Shown here: one piece after another, positions 32,701 to 45,082 of the stretch
Numbering within the stretch: the first letter of the stretch is position 1
How the letters are laid out: every line of letters starts with the position of its first letter
Source of the DNA: Yamagishiella unicocca
Lineage: Eukaryota; Chlorophyta; Chlorophyceae; Chlamydomonadales; Volvocaceae
Direction: 5' to 3'
DNA length: 64,000 nt
NCBI GenBank assembly: GCA_003116995.1
Contig: BDSL01000084.1
Coordinates: 372,001-436,000 of the forward strand
The notes under the pieces: generated by a model
Seen by the model: the letters and a program-made list of their open reading frames with translations, nothing else
Database searches by the model: none
What the model was told of the DNA's origin: nothing
Translations under genes and position numbers: made by a program

Positions 32701-34041
32701 TCCTCGTCGTACAGCAATACGCGGCTATGGCGCTCGTTAACCTGACCTGCGGGGTGCCGTCGACCAAGGCGGCCGTGGCGAGGGCGATGGACTGGGAGGG
32801 CATGGTGGCCCTGCTGCAGTGGCTGGCGGAGGAGACCGACAAGGCAGCGGCAGCGGCGGCGGTCGGGGACATGGTGCCGAGCGCACAGCTGACACCACAG
32901 CCAGCTTCTGGCCCCGCCGCTCCCATCTCCGACCTGTTGCTCTACACTGTCTGGCTGCTGCAGCACCTGTCGCTGTCGCCAGTCGCTGCCGCCGCGGCCG
33001 ACCCCCGGGTCATTCCACCGCTTGTGGCCCTCCTCTCCGCGCCCGACCCGCACGTGCGCCTGCGGACGTCAGCCGCACTGGGCGCGATGTGCTCCGCCGC
33101 GCTGCCGGGCCCTGGCTCCGAAACCCGGCGCCCCCAGCCGCACCGCGCGGCCTTCCTGGCCGCTGACGGGGTGAAGCGCCTGCTGGCAGCTGCGAGGGCG
33201 GAGCAAGACCTGCACCTCCTTGCATACGACATGCTTTGCCTGTCGTCCGGCGTGGGTGACGACAACGTGGCTGCGGTGGCGGAGGCCGTGGCGGGGGGTG
33301 CGCTGGGGCTGCTGGAGAGGCTGCTGGCTTCGGAGCACGCGGCGTGCCTCATCCCCGCGGCGGAGGCGCTGCAGGTACGACGTCACGGGGGAGGCGATGG
33401 GAGCGACGGGGTGAGGGCGCTAGGGGAGAGGGGGGAGGATTGGAGGGCAGAGGAAGGGGAGGGCGGAGCGGAGGCGAGGATAGGGGAGGGAATTCAGAAG
33501 TGCTTCATCTGACGGCTAAGGCTGGCCCAGTCTTTGAAGTCCGCGCCCTAGTATCCGCATCTAACCCAACCAACAACCTTAACAAACAACCAACTAACCA
33601 ATCAACCAGCAAAGGACTTCCGTCAACTTTCACCCCTTGCCATCCGCAAACAAACACCGCGCCCTCCCTCCTCCTCCCCCTCCCTCCCTCCCCCTCCCTC
33701 CCTCCCCCTCCCTCCCCCGAAAGACTATGGCGCGAACGGCTCGCAGCGCCGTCAACCGCAGCTACATCGGCGGACAGCACCCTTCGGCAGCACCCGCCGC
33801 CGCAGCAGCAGCGGCGGTGGCGGCCGCCGCCGACTACGTGCCCCGTAGCCTGCTGTCCCGGGTGGTGGCGACCATGCTCACGCACGGTGACCCACGGGTC
33901 AGGGCCGCCATGAACGAGGCGCTAGGGTCAGTAACCGCCCTCCCTGGAGTCCGCGAGCGTTACTGCGCGGTGTTCGCGGAGACGCTCCGAGACCTGGTTA
34001 GTGCTTCGGAGGTGGAGCTGCACGTCATACCTGTCAACTGA
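29791..34041 (+). CDS. Armadillo-repeat protein
   Basis: Seven exons keep phase 0 throughout: 29791-29862, 30013-30273, 30418-30462, 30713-31018, 31306-32217, 32454-33374 and 33724-34041, about 944 aa. ARM-type helices are visible (LANTAEIL, LLSPSRRGLQAAICEAGAVP, YVLRTLVNLTSNA, LAAWLVAHLCSAPAGQLQL, EGIVPLLVRLV, YALMALVNITFDNS, YAAMALVNLTCGVPS, VIPPLVALLSAPDPHVRLRT), broken by long Ala/Gly/Gln-rich inserts. ARM solenoids are binding scaffolds; no catalytic domain or localisation motif points to a partner. The first exon is the weakest part: it is the only upstream ATG exon I found with the right phase, and gives an odd hydrophobic-then-Arg-rich N-terminus. The last acceptor (GAAAG|ACT) follows a long CCCTCC tract. 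Confidence 0.78.
33662..33720. repeat. CCCTCC pyrimidine tract before a splice acceptor
   Basis: A nearly pure C/T run of about 55 bp ends four bases before the acceptor AG of the last armadillo-gene exon and serves as its polypyrimidine tract. Confidence 0.85.
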
Positions 34042-37000
34042 CGTGGGTACGAGTCCGCCGTACCCGGCGTCACGTAGGGGCGGTGCTCGGCAGACCCCCG
34101 GCAGCGCTCAGTCATGATGAACGACGGTCTACCTTTTGAATGATCAAATATCCGAGCGCGAACAGGAGTGCAGGAGCGGGGGGGCCAGTCTGGCGGGGGG
34201 TTGAGAATACAGCCGCTGCGTGTTTGTTGAGCAAGGGGGATCTGCTGGTGTGCTGCAACGAAAGCGCCTCAAAAGAAGTGACGCGGACCTGGCGTCAGCG
34301 GTTCGTCTTCTTGGCTATAAAAACCCCCATAACGGTGCTTGCAGCACCCCAGGGCAGCCCTCGTGCCATTTGGCTGGGGGCCGGGGGCGGGGGGCTGCAT
34401 ACGGGGGTGCATACGGGGGTGCAAGGTTACACCCAGCACCCTTGTGCGAGGGTTGGTGGTGGTGGTCTGTGTGCGGGGGAGAGGTGGAGCATTTTGGTCT
34501 TCCTTTTCCTTTCTAATGCATTATTCGTGAGAAGGCGGTGGGGCCATGCATCCCCGCGTTCTTCCTTCCTGCTTTGCCTTGGTTTCGCGACGGGGAGTGC
34601 GCATCCGCTCGGGCCTTATGTGTCGGCTGCGCAACTCCTGCCCGGAAACCCGCCGTACCTCAACAGAAAACGAGGCGGAGTTGAACCATCTATGGAAATG
34701 CGCTTTGTTAGAAAGGAATGGGCTGTACCCTACCCTTGGCTGCTGGTACCTCGAGCATGGCGGTGGCAGCCGCGGCCGTGCGAAGTGTCGTACCACGTCG
34801 TACGACGCGACGCGGGCTCCTGCCGGTGCGTGCTGATTGCTGGCGATGGTGTGATAAGAGTAAGAGTGGCTGCTGGACGCTACGCTCTCTGTACGAGACG
34901 CATAATCTGCCTGCAGATCGACAAGCTGACCCCAAGAGTTACTGCTACTGCGACCTGGGGGTCGTACTAGCCGTACATATCCATGCGCACTTTCTGTATA
35001 ATAGCGTTGCAGGATCATCCCTCAGCGCACATCGACGGAAACTGAAGCTGCGGGAGCGGTGAGGATGTTGATGCTAGGCAGCTATTGAAAGTAGTCGGCG
35101 ATGTCGTACAATGTCGTACTGGTGGAAATTAGGATGCATGGTGCGCTATGCAAGTGGTGGCTGGCTGGTCCTGGCTCGTGCGGGCTGGTGGCCAGACGTC
35201 TCTGCAGTATGCTGCGAGGGGAATTGCGCAGGGGTGCCAACCACACAAATGCCTTTCGCAATGGCGCGAAGGAGTGTTTGGGATTAAAACGGAAGCTGGG
35301 ATTGGGTTGGGCTGTATGGGGCGGATGCAGAATGACGAAAGTTACGATTTGACCGGGGACGGGAGGGCTATGAACGCTTGGGCTCGCTATCAACAGGCGG
35401 CGCGGTTGGCCGCAGCCCACTGGCAACCGCTGCGGTTGCCATCTTTTTTGCTTGTTACCGTCGGTGAGATGGCTGAATTTAGGTGTTGGTGTCGGTCTGT
35501 ACGCCTACCTGCATTGCATCAGGGCGGTTGGGGTTGGGTCATGCCGCCGCTCTTTGGTGCGCCACCACCGCTGTGGACTGTCCTGCAAGCACGGCCGTTT
35601 TTCAAATGTCATCTTGGAAAGGCTGCTGCAGCGTCGTGCGATCGTGCATGGAAAATCCTCATATTAGATGCATGTGTCCATTTTCCGTTGCCGTGGTATT
35701 GCTGTGGTTCTGTTTTAGTGGCTTTGGACCTCTTTCTAGCCTCGGCTAGTCTCTCTTTGCGTGCTCCATTGCGTAACGTGTCCTTACTGTACGGTGTGGT
35801 GGCGTCCGACGACCGCCCCAGAAGGAGATTTATTTCCATGTTATGGTGGGGGACGAGTGGATTTCTTATACGGATGTACGGCGGTATGATCAACGGGCGG
35901 CGCGCACCCCTCCCACCCTGGTTCCTAGAGTCCATTCGGGGCTCACCTAAGGACACGTGTACCCAGCAGGGGAGACATGCGGCGGCTTCCCGGTGCAGAG
36001 GCGAGAAAGGCGATGAGAGCAGGAGTTGTGGTTCGCCCGACGCTTTCTCTTCAATACACGTCAGCAGCCTGCTGCTGAGCTCAAAACAAGTGGGCACGCA
36101 AACGAAGGCCGGACAAGCACTTTCGCTGCCCGGTAGCGATGTTTGCTAATGGCGGTTGCGAATGTTATTCCGGGTTGGACTCCCGATGGCCTCAGCATCT
36201 ATCACTTTGACAAGTGCGACGCCGTGAAATGGCCTTCCTTGGCCAGTGGCATCTTCTGTTGCGTGGATTCGCTGTTGCGTGCTTTTTTGAGCTCCCACCC
36301 GCGCCAGCTGCGGGGCAGGGGCCCCGTGCGCCTCCTAAGATACAAGGAGCGCGGTAAATGCCCCCGTGTGGCTCTTTCTTAAGATACTGCTGATTGTAGT
36401 AAATGTTGTTTGATCGGCGCCCCCGGCGTGGCCTCCGTCCCTTACCTGTGTGCACCTGATTCAACCCGACCCGCACGTATTTGCTTGACTGACACCAGCT
36501 AACGAAGTGCCGGTGGCTACACTTCCATGCCGAGTTGCACCTCTCCACTAGCCGACAAACAATTGCTTAGCAGCAAGCTCGTCACAGCATCGCCGCAGAA
36601 GACGATCGGCGTATCATGCCCAAGGCGTGCCGAGCCTTGATAGTACCCCTGACTGATACCTCTCAGCGCAGCGACAACGCCCGCGCAACCTGAACGTCGC
36701 GACGTTGCTGCCATAAAAATAAGGGTCTCCAGAGGAGTAGGCAAGGGTTACGGCTTACGGGCGTCAAACCGCCGCAGTCTGCTGCAGGTAGCCGCGGCCT
36801 CATATTCCTGCGGTCGTCCCCGGCCGGTCACCTACGGGGGGCCTACCTACAGGTGTTGGCTGTCCACTTATGCGTGAGGAGACCCGCCATGTTATCCTGT
36901 GTGCAGCGTGGGGCCTGTACGGGATGCACGCCGTAGCAGCCATAGCATCGCCACGTAGTTAGGCCCTCGCCCACCTGAAATACAGCAGGCTCGGAATCCT

Positions 37001-38450
37001 CCGTGGAAGTCGACAGTCTGTGCAGCCTAAACCGCTGCAAGTCATTTCCATGCATCGGTTTGTTATCCTGTGTAGATGATTGAACCGGAGCTGATTGCTG
37101 CGAGCATTCAGGACCGGACTCTCCGCAGCTTTCGGCTCAACTTTCACGGCCTTCAACTTCATGCCGTGTCAGCTAGTCCGTGATGGCCTTGTCACTTCAG
37201 CCAGTTTACCTGAACGCTGCTTGTCATCGACGATATGCGGTCCTTGAAGGGGCCAAGTGACAGAGTAATTATCCGATCCTATCAAAGTACTCGCTGCGCT
37301 GGTACCGGGTATCGAAGTCTTTACGCAGAAGCAACAAAAAATGCTAACCACAAAGCTGTCAGCTAATTTGTCCGCCCTTTCGTGTGCTTAACAAATGTTT
37401 CGATCGGTTCTACAGGTTGCCACGGGCACTGCAAATAAGCCACTGGCGTAAGCTTGTCTGCTCCAGCAATATGGAAATTAGCATGTGCAATGTTAGGATA
37501 GTGCTATTTGTGCTGGATATTTTCGGGGACGTGATGCGCTGGGAAGGGTGGGAAAGGCTGGGCTCGTGGGGCTCGCAAGCCCGCTGCCGGGGGCGGCGCG
37601 TCAAGCCCGTCTGGGAGCAAATCCGGGAATTTCGTGGGCGGCGCTCTCTAGAAGTATTCAACCCCGAACCCAGAAATGGCCTGCATTTGAGGAAGGGCAG
37701 AATCGGTCGCGACAGATCGCGACGCCCGCACTTCGCGATAATACCTATCCATCCGTGCTCATCAGGGCTTATGCAGTCAGTCATTTCATGGTATAGTAAG
37801 TTTGACTAACATATGGGCGTGTATCATACGCAAATGCGCTGGAAAAGGCATCTTTATAAGGGAAGCAGATTGTTGAAGTGGTTTTCCAGGATTGTGAATG
37901 ACGCTCACATTAACAAAACGCGCTGACTTAATTCATGCCGTTACTCGTGAATACGAAAAAAAGATTCGTGTGTGCTCCCTTTCAAACTCAGAATTGGATC
38001 GCGTTGTCCCTCGCGAGCGCCTGCTGCACTTTGGACCTCCTCTGAGGACCATTTTTCTTCCACGATCCTATCTAAAGCATCAAAGTAGGTGGTTTACAAA
38101 TGTCGCCACTATGCGCGAGGTTCTGTAATCTCGAGTCGCACCTTCCAATTTATGCAGGGTGTGACCGATGGCGTCCCCATCGCCGACGCCGTCATGACCG
38201 TTGGGACGCCTGCTATCGTGCACCCAGCTATGGGCGCTGGGCACGCAACGAGAAGCACGAACGCACTCATCATGCAGGATTGTGATGGGGACAAAATCAA
38301 AAGTGCCTCAGTAAATAAATGTGGATTGAGTTAGCTAATACGGATAACAGAGCTTGCTGTCAAGTTTGCCACTTTGACTGACGCTCTGGCAGGGCATCAA
38401 AAGTCAGCTGCCTTAGTTTCAATTACATTGAATATATATTCATACGGTCA
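34042..38450. other. 4.4 kb region without a recognisable gene
   Basis: This lies between the armadillo gene and the tandem array. Two long plus-strand open frames occur (34141-34970, 276 codons; 35148-36149, 333 codons). Neither has a recognised domain, and I found no convincing splice partners. Composition is less GC-biased than in the coding exons. It may hold a decayed element or a lineage-specific gene. Confidence 0.5.
35148..36149 (+). other. Unassigned 333-codon open frame
   Basis: The open stretch of just over 1 kb is long for this region. A middle part (ARYQQAARLAAAHWQPLRLP) looks protein-like, but the rest is rich in Cys, Trp and Leu without pattern. It could be a decayed transposon reading frame or chance; I do not assign a function. 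Confidence 0.2.
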
Positions 38451-39361
38451 CAGCAAGTCAACGCTCTATCTGCACATTGCGCTGACGCTATCTGTTGGCG
38501 ACGCAGCGATGCACCTACGTACACATGCATCTGTACTTGCAAAATGTTACAAAACGCCGGCAAGCAATTTGTTCCCCATGATAGTGAAGCATCGCTAATG
38601 CGGCCGGCGGCTTCGCGTACGCGTATAACGATGCGGTGCATTCACAGCTTTCATCGGCCGGAGGTGCAGGCTCGAATTCACAGCAGCCGAGTGCAATAAT
38701 TCCAGTACAGCAGTGTCCCTTGGCCATTAGTTCAGCTCGAGAAGGCACGGTCAGCTACTACCGACGACGATCAGTTGCGCACGTAAACGGCGGCCACAGC
38801 AGTACCATCACCATCGCCCCACGCATGTGGAAGTCAAAGCGTAGTTTGTTGCCCACCCAACAACATGGTCATGGAGCGCAGCTTATGCGGTGATGAGCAA
38901 CCGCCTGCTGACTTCCAGCTGAGCGGAGCGGACATTGCCTCATTGGGTTGCACTTACTTCTCTGTCAATGAAATAAAGAGTTCTGCCAGATAGACTACTG
39001 TTTCCGTTGGAATCGGTTGCGATGGGTTGGAATCGCTTACTTTGGACCCGTGGGGCCGTGTTGAAGGGGTCCGAAGGCAAGCCGCGAGCGCGGCGCTTCG
39101 TCTTCCACACCCTCAACATATACGCCATATGTTACTGACCGTATTCTGGTAAGGCTATTTATTTTGCGTTTTCTTCTCTATGCTCTTAACAGGATCCTGG
39201 CTGGATCGTGTCGTCCGTCTTCGGCAGCCCGATGCATCGTACCTCTTGGCGCCCACCACAGCCCTGTCGGTGCACTTGATTTGGCTGGATCATAGAAGGC
39301 CATAAGCGCTGTCTCAATGCGAAGGGTTACGCGACGAGCGGCAGGTAGGTTTGCTACGAAA

Positions 39362-39388
39362 CCTGGTTCGATCCAGTTCGATCCCAGG
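39362..39388 (+). other. tRNA-like T-arm upstream of array gene 1 (disrupted)
   Basis: CCTGGTTCGATC and a second TTCGATCCCAGG are separated by a short internal duplication of GTTCGATCCA. Units 2 and 3 have the intact arm at the same place. Confidence 0.4.
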
Positions 39389-39477
39389 CACATTCGCTGG
39401 TGTGCGTCGACATTTACGATTCCCATTACGGACGCATATGCCTTGCGTATAGCATCTTACCGTTATCAATTTTTTGC

Positions 39478-39483
39478 TATAAA
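39478..39483 (+). promoter_or_regulatory. TATA box of array gene 1
   Basis: TATAAA lies 95 bp upstream of the ATG and is conserved in position and context (TATAAAGCCC) in all three units. Confidence 0.7.
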
Positions 39484-39577
39484 GCCCGTAGGTGCGCAAC
39501 GTGCAGTACTCCATTTCCACCATTCCTCATCGCGGTCGCGTAGGTACTCCTGTGCGTCATCACCGCCTTCACCAAAC

Positions 39578-42500
39578 ATGAGGTCATTCCCGCTCATCGC
39601 CGCTCTGCTGGCGGCTGCTATGGGATGCGCGATTGCAGGTGGGTACATATAGGGCCACATCTAAGTCACGCATGCTGTGCCTGATGTGATGGTAACGCGT
39701 GCTCAGCCGCCGGACCGATCTGGACCGTTCCGCGGCGCGATCTTCGGCATCCTGCACCAACACATCGTGATCCCAATGTTTGGTAGCAATATTAATACCT
39801 TTGGGTGCGAACGGAACTATATCGCTGGCATTGCGTGCAGTCGGGCAGTAGCAAGTTGCTGCCCACTCCTACCTACATATTCTGTCGGACACGCAGGAAC
39901 CTTTGCCCGACACTTTCTTTAGCCAGCATGCGTAATTTATGTATTGAATACGCGTGTACATATTTGACACATACATATATTCAGCGCGGCAGTGTAGGCC
40001 ACGCGGTTCGTCTAGTGGCTTTGGCCTGCTTTGGCGTACACTGTTTATGACATCTAGCGTGCCCTGGTCGCCCTTCGTTTGCCAATGTCTTGCTTTTATT
40101 GAAAAGTTTCGCCTGGAACTTGCGATTACAAGAAGTCTGACTTTGGTTCGCCCTCTCTTTGTCCGTTCGTGTCTGCTGGCTTGCGTTGTCGTCATTCGTT
40201 GCTCATCAGCCCCCCCTCCCTTCTACCGGTGAGTGGGCTGTACAGCAGCAGGGCGGGATACTGGTTTGTGCCGTAGCCTTGCAGGGTGCAGACCTGCGTT
40301 CAGATGTGATATGGATCGCATTCACTTTGTACTGGCAGCCTGCCAACACTCTGTTCATTCCTGTTGCTGTAACGGTTACAGTGCTATGTGTGCTGCTGCT
40401 CCTGCTTCCGGTGCAGGTATATCTCCGTGTCCACCTACAACGCTACCGCAAACGTCACGCAGATTGCCGCCTGGGAGTTCGCCAACCTAAAGAACGTAAG
40501 CAGAAACCAAGCGCCCACCGGGAGTATTCTGTCTCCAGCCCGTCCGTCTGGGCTGTCTGGTCCCGCCGATTTTCCTGTGGTGGGATTTGGGGTGCATGGG
40601 CTGTCCTTTTCTGTCACGAGCCCCCCTCCTTGTGAACGAGCTCAGCGCACAAGAATAAAGTGATCTGGCGATCGAGCGTGGTTGTATCATGCTGCATCCT
40701 CGCGTGCAGCTGCCCAGGGCTCGGGAGCTCTTGCTTGCCTTCCCGCCGATGTCGGTTTTACCCAGTTGGCGTCGCCTTCATCCACGCACCGTTGTCACCC
40801 ACCCAACCGGCACGTACGTTCCTCGCCCGCATCGGTAATCGCAGAACTGCTCCAAGACCTACGCTGCTGCGACAACCGGCATCAACGTCAACTACTTGCC
40901 GAAGACCAACTGGGGGCAGTTCGTGAAGGTGGGCAACGCCAACAGAAGCGATTCATACCATTCATACACGGACGGCATCTCACCCAGTGTCCAGCAATGT
41001 CCGTAGGGGTATCTATTACAGTGGGCTATAGACCACAACTAGTTAAGTAGGGCCGTTAGGCACATCGCAGACACTAAAGCAGGCAACATGAATGTCACTA
41101 TCGCCATACAGCACGAAGGCAGCCTACCGTACGTACTCCCTCAGATGCGCCGTGTTTGCATCCCCACTTCCGTCCCTGGCTTTAGATTCTTATCCGGAAA
41201 TGCTTGCTCCGTGTTTGCATCCCCGCTTCTGTCTCTGGTTTCAGGTGATTGACTTTGTCAACATGGCCAACTACACGACCTACAAGACCTGCGACGACCT
41301 GTTCGTCAGGAAGGCCCTCATCAACAGGTAAGGAGGGAGCTGAAAATGAGATACGTCTCTTGACCCCCATTGTTTGGTTCGCCTGATGTGCACGGTAACA
41401 GTTACTACTTCTACCTAGATAGCCAACCAGTAGTGTCCGTCCAATCCTGCGATCGATGCAGTTTCGTAACCGGCAAGGCGCACGCCCTAGTTCCTGCGAC
41501 CGCCACCACCAAGCGCCTGGACACGCTGCCGGACAACGTCATCTTCCATATCGGCCTGGTGAGTGGGTGGCAGACCAGCGCAACCCAAACGAAAAGACAT
41601 GTTGGTAGTAATTGTATGTTACAGACCACAATGAGATAAATAGAGCTATGGCGAGCATCGTCTTACATATGTTGGAAGATTGTACGTAGCTGACCCATTT
41701 GTTGACTTTTGGTCGATGGCAATAATCGCCATGAGGCAATAGACGTTATAACCAGTTCAGCCAGTGCAACCTCCTCGTACTGCCTGCTGGTGCCGAACAA
41801 AGCACTTACTTCTCGTCTCGACCTTGCTTATGGCGTGATGATGGATGCCCGCAGAGCAACACCACGAGCGACACGCAGATGGTGACCCTGCGCACCAACC
41901 TCATGACCCAGTTCGCCGGTAAGACATTTTGCACTACAACGGTCTGGGGCCCTTGTAACATTTACTACGACACTGGTGGGCGCGCGTTCGTTACCCTCGT
42001 GACACTTTCCCTCCAGTCCACCATCACACAAAGGACTTGTAGATAATCTCTTTGGTTAGAGTACGCTAGCTGCTGCTATTTGCTTTAACGCGAAACGGAT
42101 GCTCCCGTGCCTGCAGGTGCCAGCGTCCTGAACTACCTGCCAGGGATCTTCCTCACCAACAGCACCGTAACCCCTAGCAACAACCACAACCACGGTGCGC
42201 CTAACTAATGTAACCCAGGATAATTCCTGGACTCGGCAGTAGGGCGAATGGCTGCTGTTTCGCATCTACTCGCTTGGCGTTCTTTCTGATTGCTTGGCGA
42301 AAGACGCGCGCTTGCCTTGCTCGTCCCAACCGACGATTCCCTGCGGCACCTGAATGGCTTGTAGCCGTTCTGGCTCCCTTGTAATACTCGCATTCTGAAT
42401 GGCGTCCAAGCCTCAGCTCAACTGTGAACACATCGTTTTGTGTCGCTTTTGCGTTTGTCCACGCAGCCAACATCCTGGTGTCCGCCAGCGCCCACACGAA

Positions 42501-43595
42501 CGTTGCCTACTACTACTTCAAGAACGGCAACGGCGGCAACGTCCCCATCCTGCCACTGTACTCGCAAATCAAGGCAAGTGTATCGGCGGTGCCCCTTTTG
42601 TGCTTTCTTGACGGGTGCAATGATGGGTGTTTCGGAGAAGACCGTGGCTTACTGCTGGGTAGGTACTAGTTAGGGTCACGCTGCAATTCACAGCGACGGA
42701 TGTCAGCGGGCTCAAGATTTCCATGCCCCTGCACGTTTGATAACTCTCAACACAAACAGTATTTGCTGTCCGAAATGTGCGCAAGGTAGCTGGCAGGGCT
42801 CGACACGCAGGGCCAGACACGTAGGGCCAGACACGTAGACACGTAGGACATATAAATACATGCATAGGGCCAGACACGCAGGGCCATCTAGATTCAAAGG
42901 GCTAGACCTTGAGCTTCTGTGTGGGAATGTACGCCTCTTGGTAGTTCAGCGTGACATACCCCCACCTCCGGGCTGTCGGCTGGTGTTGCGATGGTTTGCC
43001 TGTTCTGGTGCACGTTGGTTTCTGTTGCTTTCGTCTCCATCGTGTCAGGCGATGTGCCCGATGGTTCTACCTTCTGGTCTGGAACCCACTGTGACAGTTA
43101 CTAATACCCCCACCGCTATGCCCCACCCATTTACCGTACCCCCATGTTTTGCCACCGTCTTCTGCGCGCAGGCTCTGCAGCCCACTGGTGGCAGGGTAAG
43201 CAGGAGGGAGGGTGGGAATAATTGTCTGTGTGGCGGGATGATGATGCTAGGCAACGACCGTATATAGCTCACGTTCTTGCTCGCCGGCTAGGCAGCCACC
43301 GGCATGAAGCCCAAACGATTCCCCAACTCTTTCGTCTCAGTGTATGTATGTCCGGCAACGTGCCGGGTGGTTCTGCTTTCTGTTCTGGAACCCGCAATGA
43401 CAAGTGTCCCTAGTAGCTCTCACAATAACGACCGGTTGTGGTACAGTTAAGTAATTATAGCTCGATGGGCTGTAGTCGCTGACTGAATCGAGATAGAACT
43501 TGCTACCACTCACTTTCTTGGCGCTTGCTTCCCGCTTTCTTGCCTCCGTCCCATGCATGCAGGACTCGGAGTTCGTGGGCCTGAAGGTCAAGTAA
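39578..43595 (+). CDS. Secreted N-glycoprotein, array copy 1
   Basis: Eleven exons, 39578-39638, 40210-40228, 40417-40495, 40845-40928, 41245-41327, 41402-41558, 41855-41918, 42117-42194, 42467-42573, 43172-43195 and 43563-43595, give 262 aa. A clear signal peptide (MRSFPLIAALLAAAMGCAIA) is followed by APPPFYR from a 19-nt microexon. The mature part has six N-x-S/T sequons (NAT, NVT, NCS, NYT, NTT, NST), few Cys, and ends EFVGLKVK. The intron after the 42467-42573 exon is GC-AG (AAG|GCAAGT). I do not recognise the family; it is neither an obvious pherophorin nor a fasciclin domain. Secretion to the wall or matrix is inferred from the signal peptide and sequons. In this copy the 41402 acceptor keeps the frame because CGAT occurs twice (CGATCGAT). 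Confidence 0.85.
42966..43103 (+). mobile_element. LINE copy D, 5'-truncated (138 bp) in array unit 1
   Basis: The insert ends with TCTGGAACCCACTG and a TTACT tail, and is flanked by the 10-bp duplication ATACCCCCAC (42956-42965 and 43104-43113). Unit 2 has the empty site near 48485-48500. It lies in the intron before the 43172-43195 exon. Confidence 0.8.
43345..43401 (+). mobile_element. Old LINE-tail fragment
   Basis: GTGCCGGGTGGTTCTGCTTT and TGTTCTGGAACCCGCA align with the LINE 3' end but are clearly more diverged than copies A to D. A matching fragment lies at 54280-54335 in unit 3, so the insertion is older than the duplication of these units. Confidence 0.5.
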
Positions 43596-43693
43596 GGACC
43601 TCGCGCCATCTGGAAAGAAGTGCGCACATGACGGTGGACTGAGCGAGTGCGCATTGTGCAGCCGGCCACATCCATCCATCCATCCATCGGATA

Positions 43694-43698
43694 TGTAA
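43694..43698 (+). promoter_or_regulatory. Poly(A) signal TGTAA of array gene 1
   Basis: TGTAA, the usual volvocine poly(A) signal, lies 99 nt after the stop codon behind a CATC microsatellite. Confidence 0.65.
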
Positions 43699-45082
43699 CC
43701 AGTGCCGCCGCTGTGAAGCCTGGCGAGCTGTTCGACAGGACACGTGTCATCTGCGGACCTGGCTAGGCGTATCCTCTGTTTATGGCGCTTGCTGGGAACG
43801 CAGGACGGTAAACCACCTTCGTCGAAATGGCGAATGTGCATCAGGGAATCAGCAGGGATGCCGTTGCTTGCAAAACGACGGGCACGCCTAGCCGGGGGCG
43901 GGTTTTGGGTTGACGTATGCAGTTAGTGTTGTTTTCCGAACGAGGGGCAGTAGCTGCGAATAAGCATGGATAAGTACCAGTAGTAGTAACTTATACAATG
44001 GGCTCAACACCCTAAGATAGAGGCATTGAGTGCATCGCTCGGGCAAGGATTGCCGCGTTTGTGGTTGCTATTCGTGGTAGATGATGTTGCTAAGTCGCAT
44101 GTGGGCCCACAGCCCCACCGAGCGGGTGCGCGCGGATGGCAGCAAGCCGGGGTTGGTGGCCGTGTCGTTAGTAATTAGCAGGTAGTTGTTGCTGTGAGCT
44201 CCAATGCGCTCCAGACGAAACGTGTAAATGTTAGAGCTTGTTGGCTCGTTATGACCCCTTGCTTGCTCGGATGCTGTGCTGTGCTGTGGCACGACCACAA
44301 CAAGTCAACCCTCTGCACATTGCTCTGCCTCTTTCTGCTGGCGATGCACCTACACATAAATCTGTAGTTGCATAAGGTTACAAAATGCCAGGCATTTTGT
44401 TCCCCATGATAGTGAAGCAGCGCCGTTGCGTCTGGCGGCTTCGCGTACGCCTAGTAGATGATGCGGTGCCATTCACAGCTTTCATCGGCCGGAGGTGCAG
44501 GCTCCAATCCGCAGCCGAGTGCAATAATTCCAGTACAGTGCCCCTTGGCCATTAGTTCAGCTCAGGAGGGCACGGTCAGGTACTACCGACGATGATCAGC
44601 TGCGCATGTAAACGGCCACAGTACCATCACCATCGCCCCACGCATGTGGAAGTCGAAGCGTAGTTTGTTGCCCGCCTAACAAACAAAGCGACATGGTCAT
44701 GGAGCGCTAGTGATTACGGTGATGAGCAACCGCCTGACTTCCAGCTGAGTGGACATTACCACAGTAGGCTTGACTTGTCTGTCTGTGAAGTAAAGACTGC
44801 TGCCAGATAAACTACTGTTTTCGTTGGAATCAGTTGGGATCGGTTGCGATCGCTTACTCTGGATCGTGTCGGGTGAAGGGGTCCGAAGGCAAGCCGCGAG
44901 TGCTTTGCGTTTTCTTCTCTATGCTCTTAACAGGTAGGATCATGGCTGGCTGGATCGCGTCGTCCGTCTCCGGCAGCCCGACGTAGGCGCACGTCCAAAT
45001 CGCGTCGTACCTCCTGGCGCCCACCACAGCCCTGTCGGTGCACTTCATTTTGCTGGATCATAGAAGGCTATAAGCGCTGTCT

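Larger units (their letters stand above)
38455..44300 (+). repeat. Tandem array unit 1 (about 5.85 kb)
   Basis: Homology with the next units begins at the CAAGTCAACGCTC stretch near 38455 and continues through the first glycoprotein gene into its 3' flank. Exons are nearly identical between units; introns and flanks carry many substitutions and indels. Confidence 0.9.

Noticed and set aside
34141..34970. 276-codon plus-strand open frame
   Set aside because: No domain, no splice partners, and a sequence dominated by Gly runs from a short tandem GCATACGGGGGT; treated as chance.
39677..39922. An extra exon or small gene (PPDRSGPFRGAIFGIL frame), repeated in all three array units
   Set aside because: No acceptor/donor pair gives a phase that joins exon 1 to the YISVSTYN exon without a stop, whereas the 19-nt microexon does. 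Conservation alone is weak here because the whole unit was recently duplicated.
39578..43595. Pherophorin or fasciclin identity for the array genes
   Set aside because: I cannot find the cysteine pattern of pherophorin domains or the conserved fasciclin boxes in the spliced protein.
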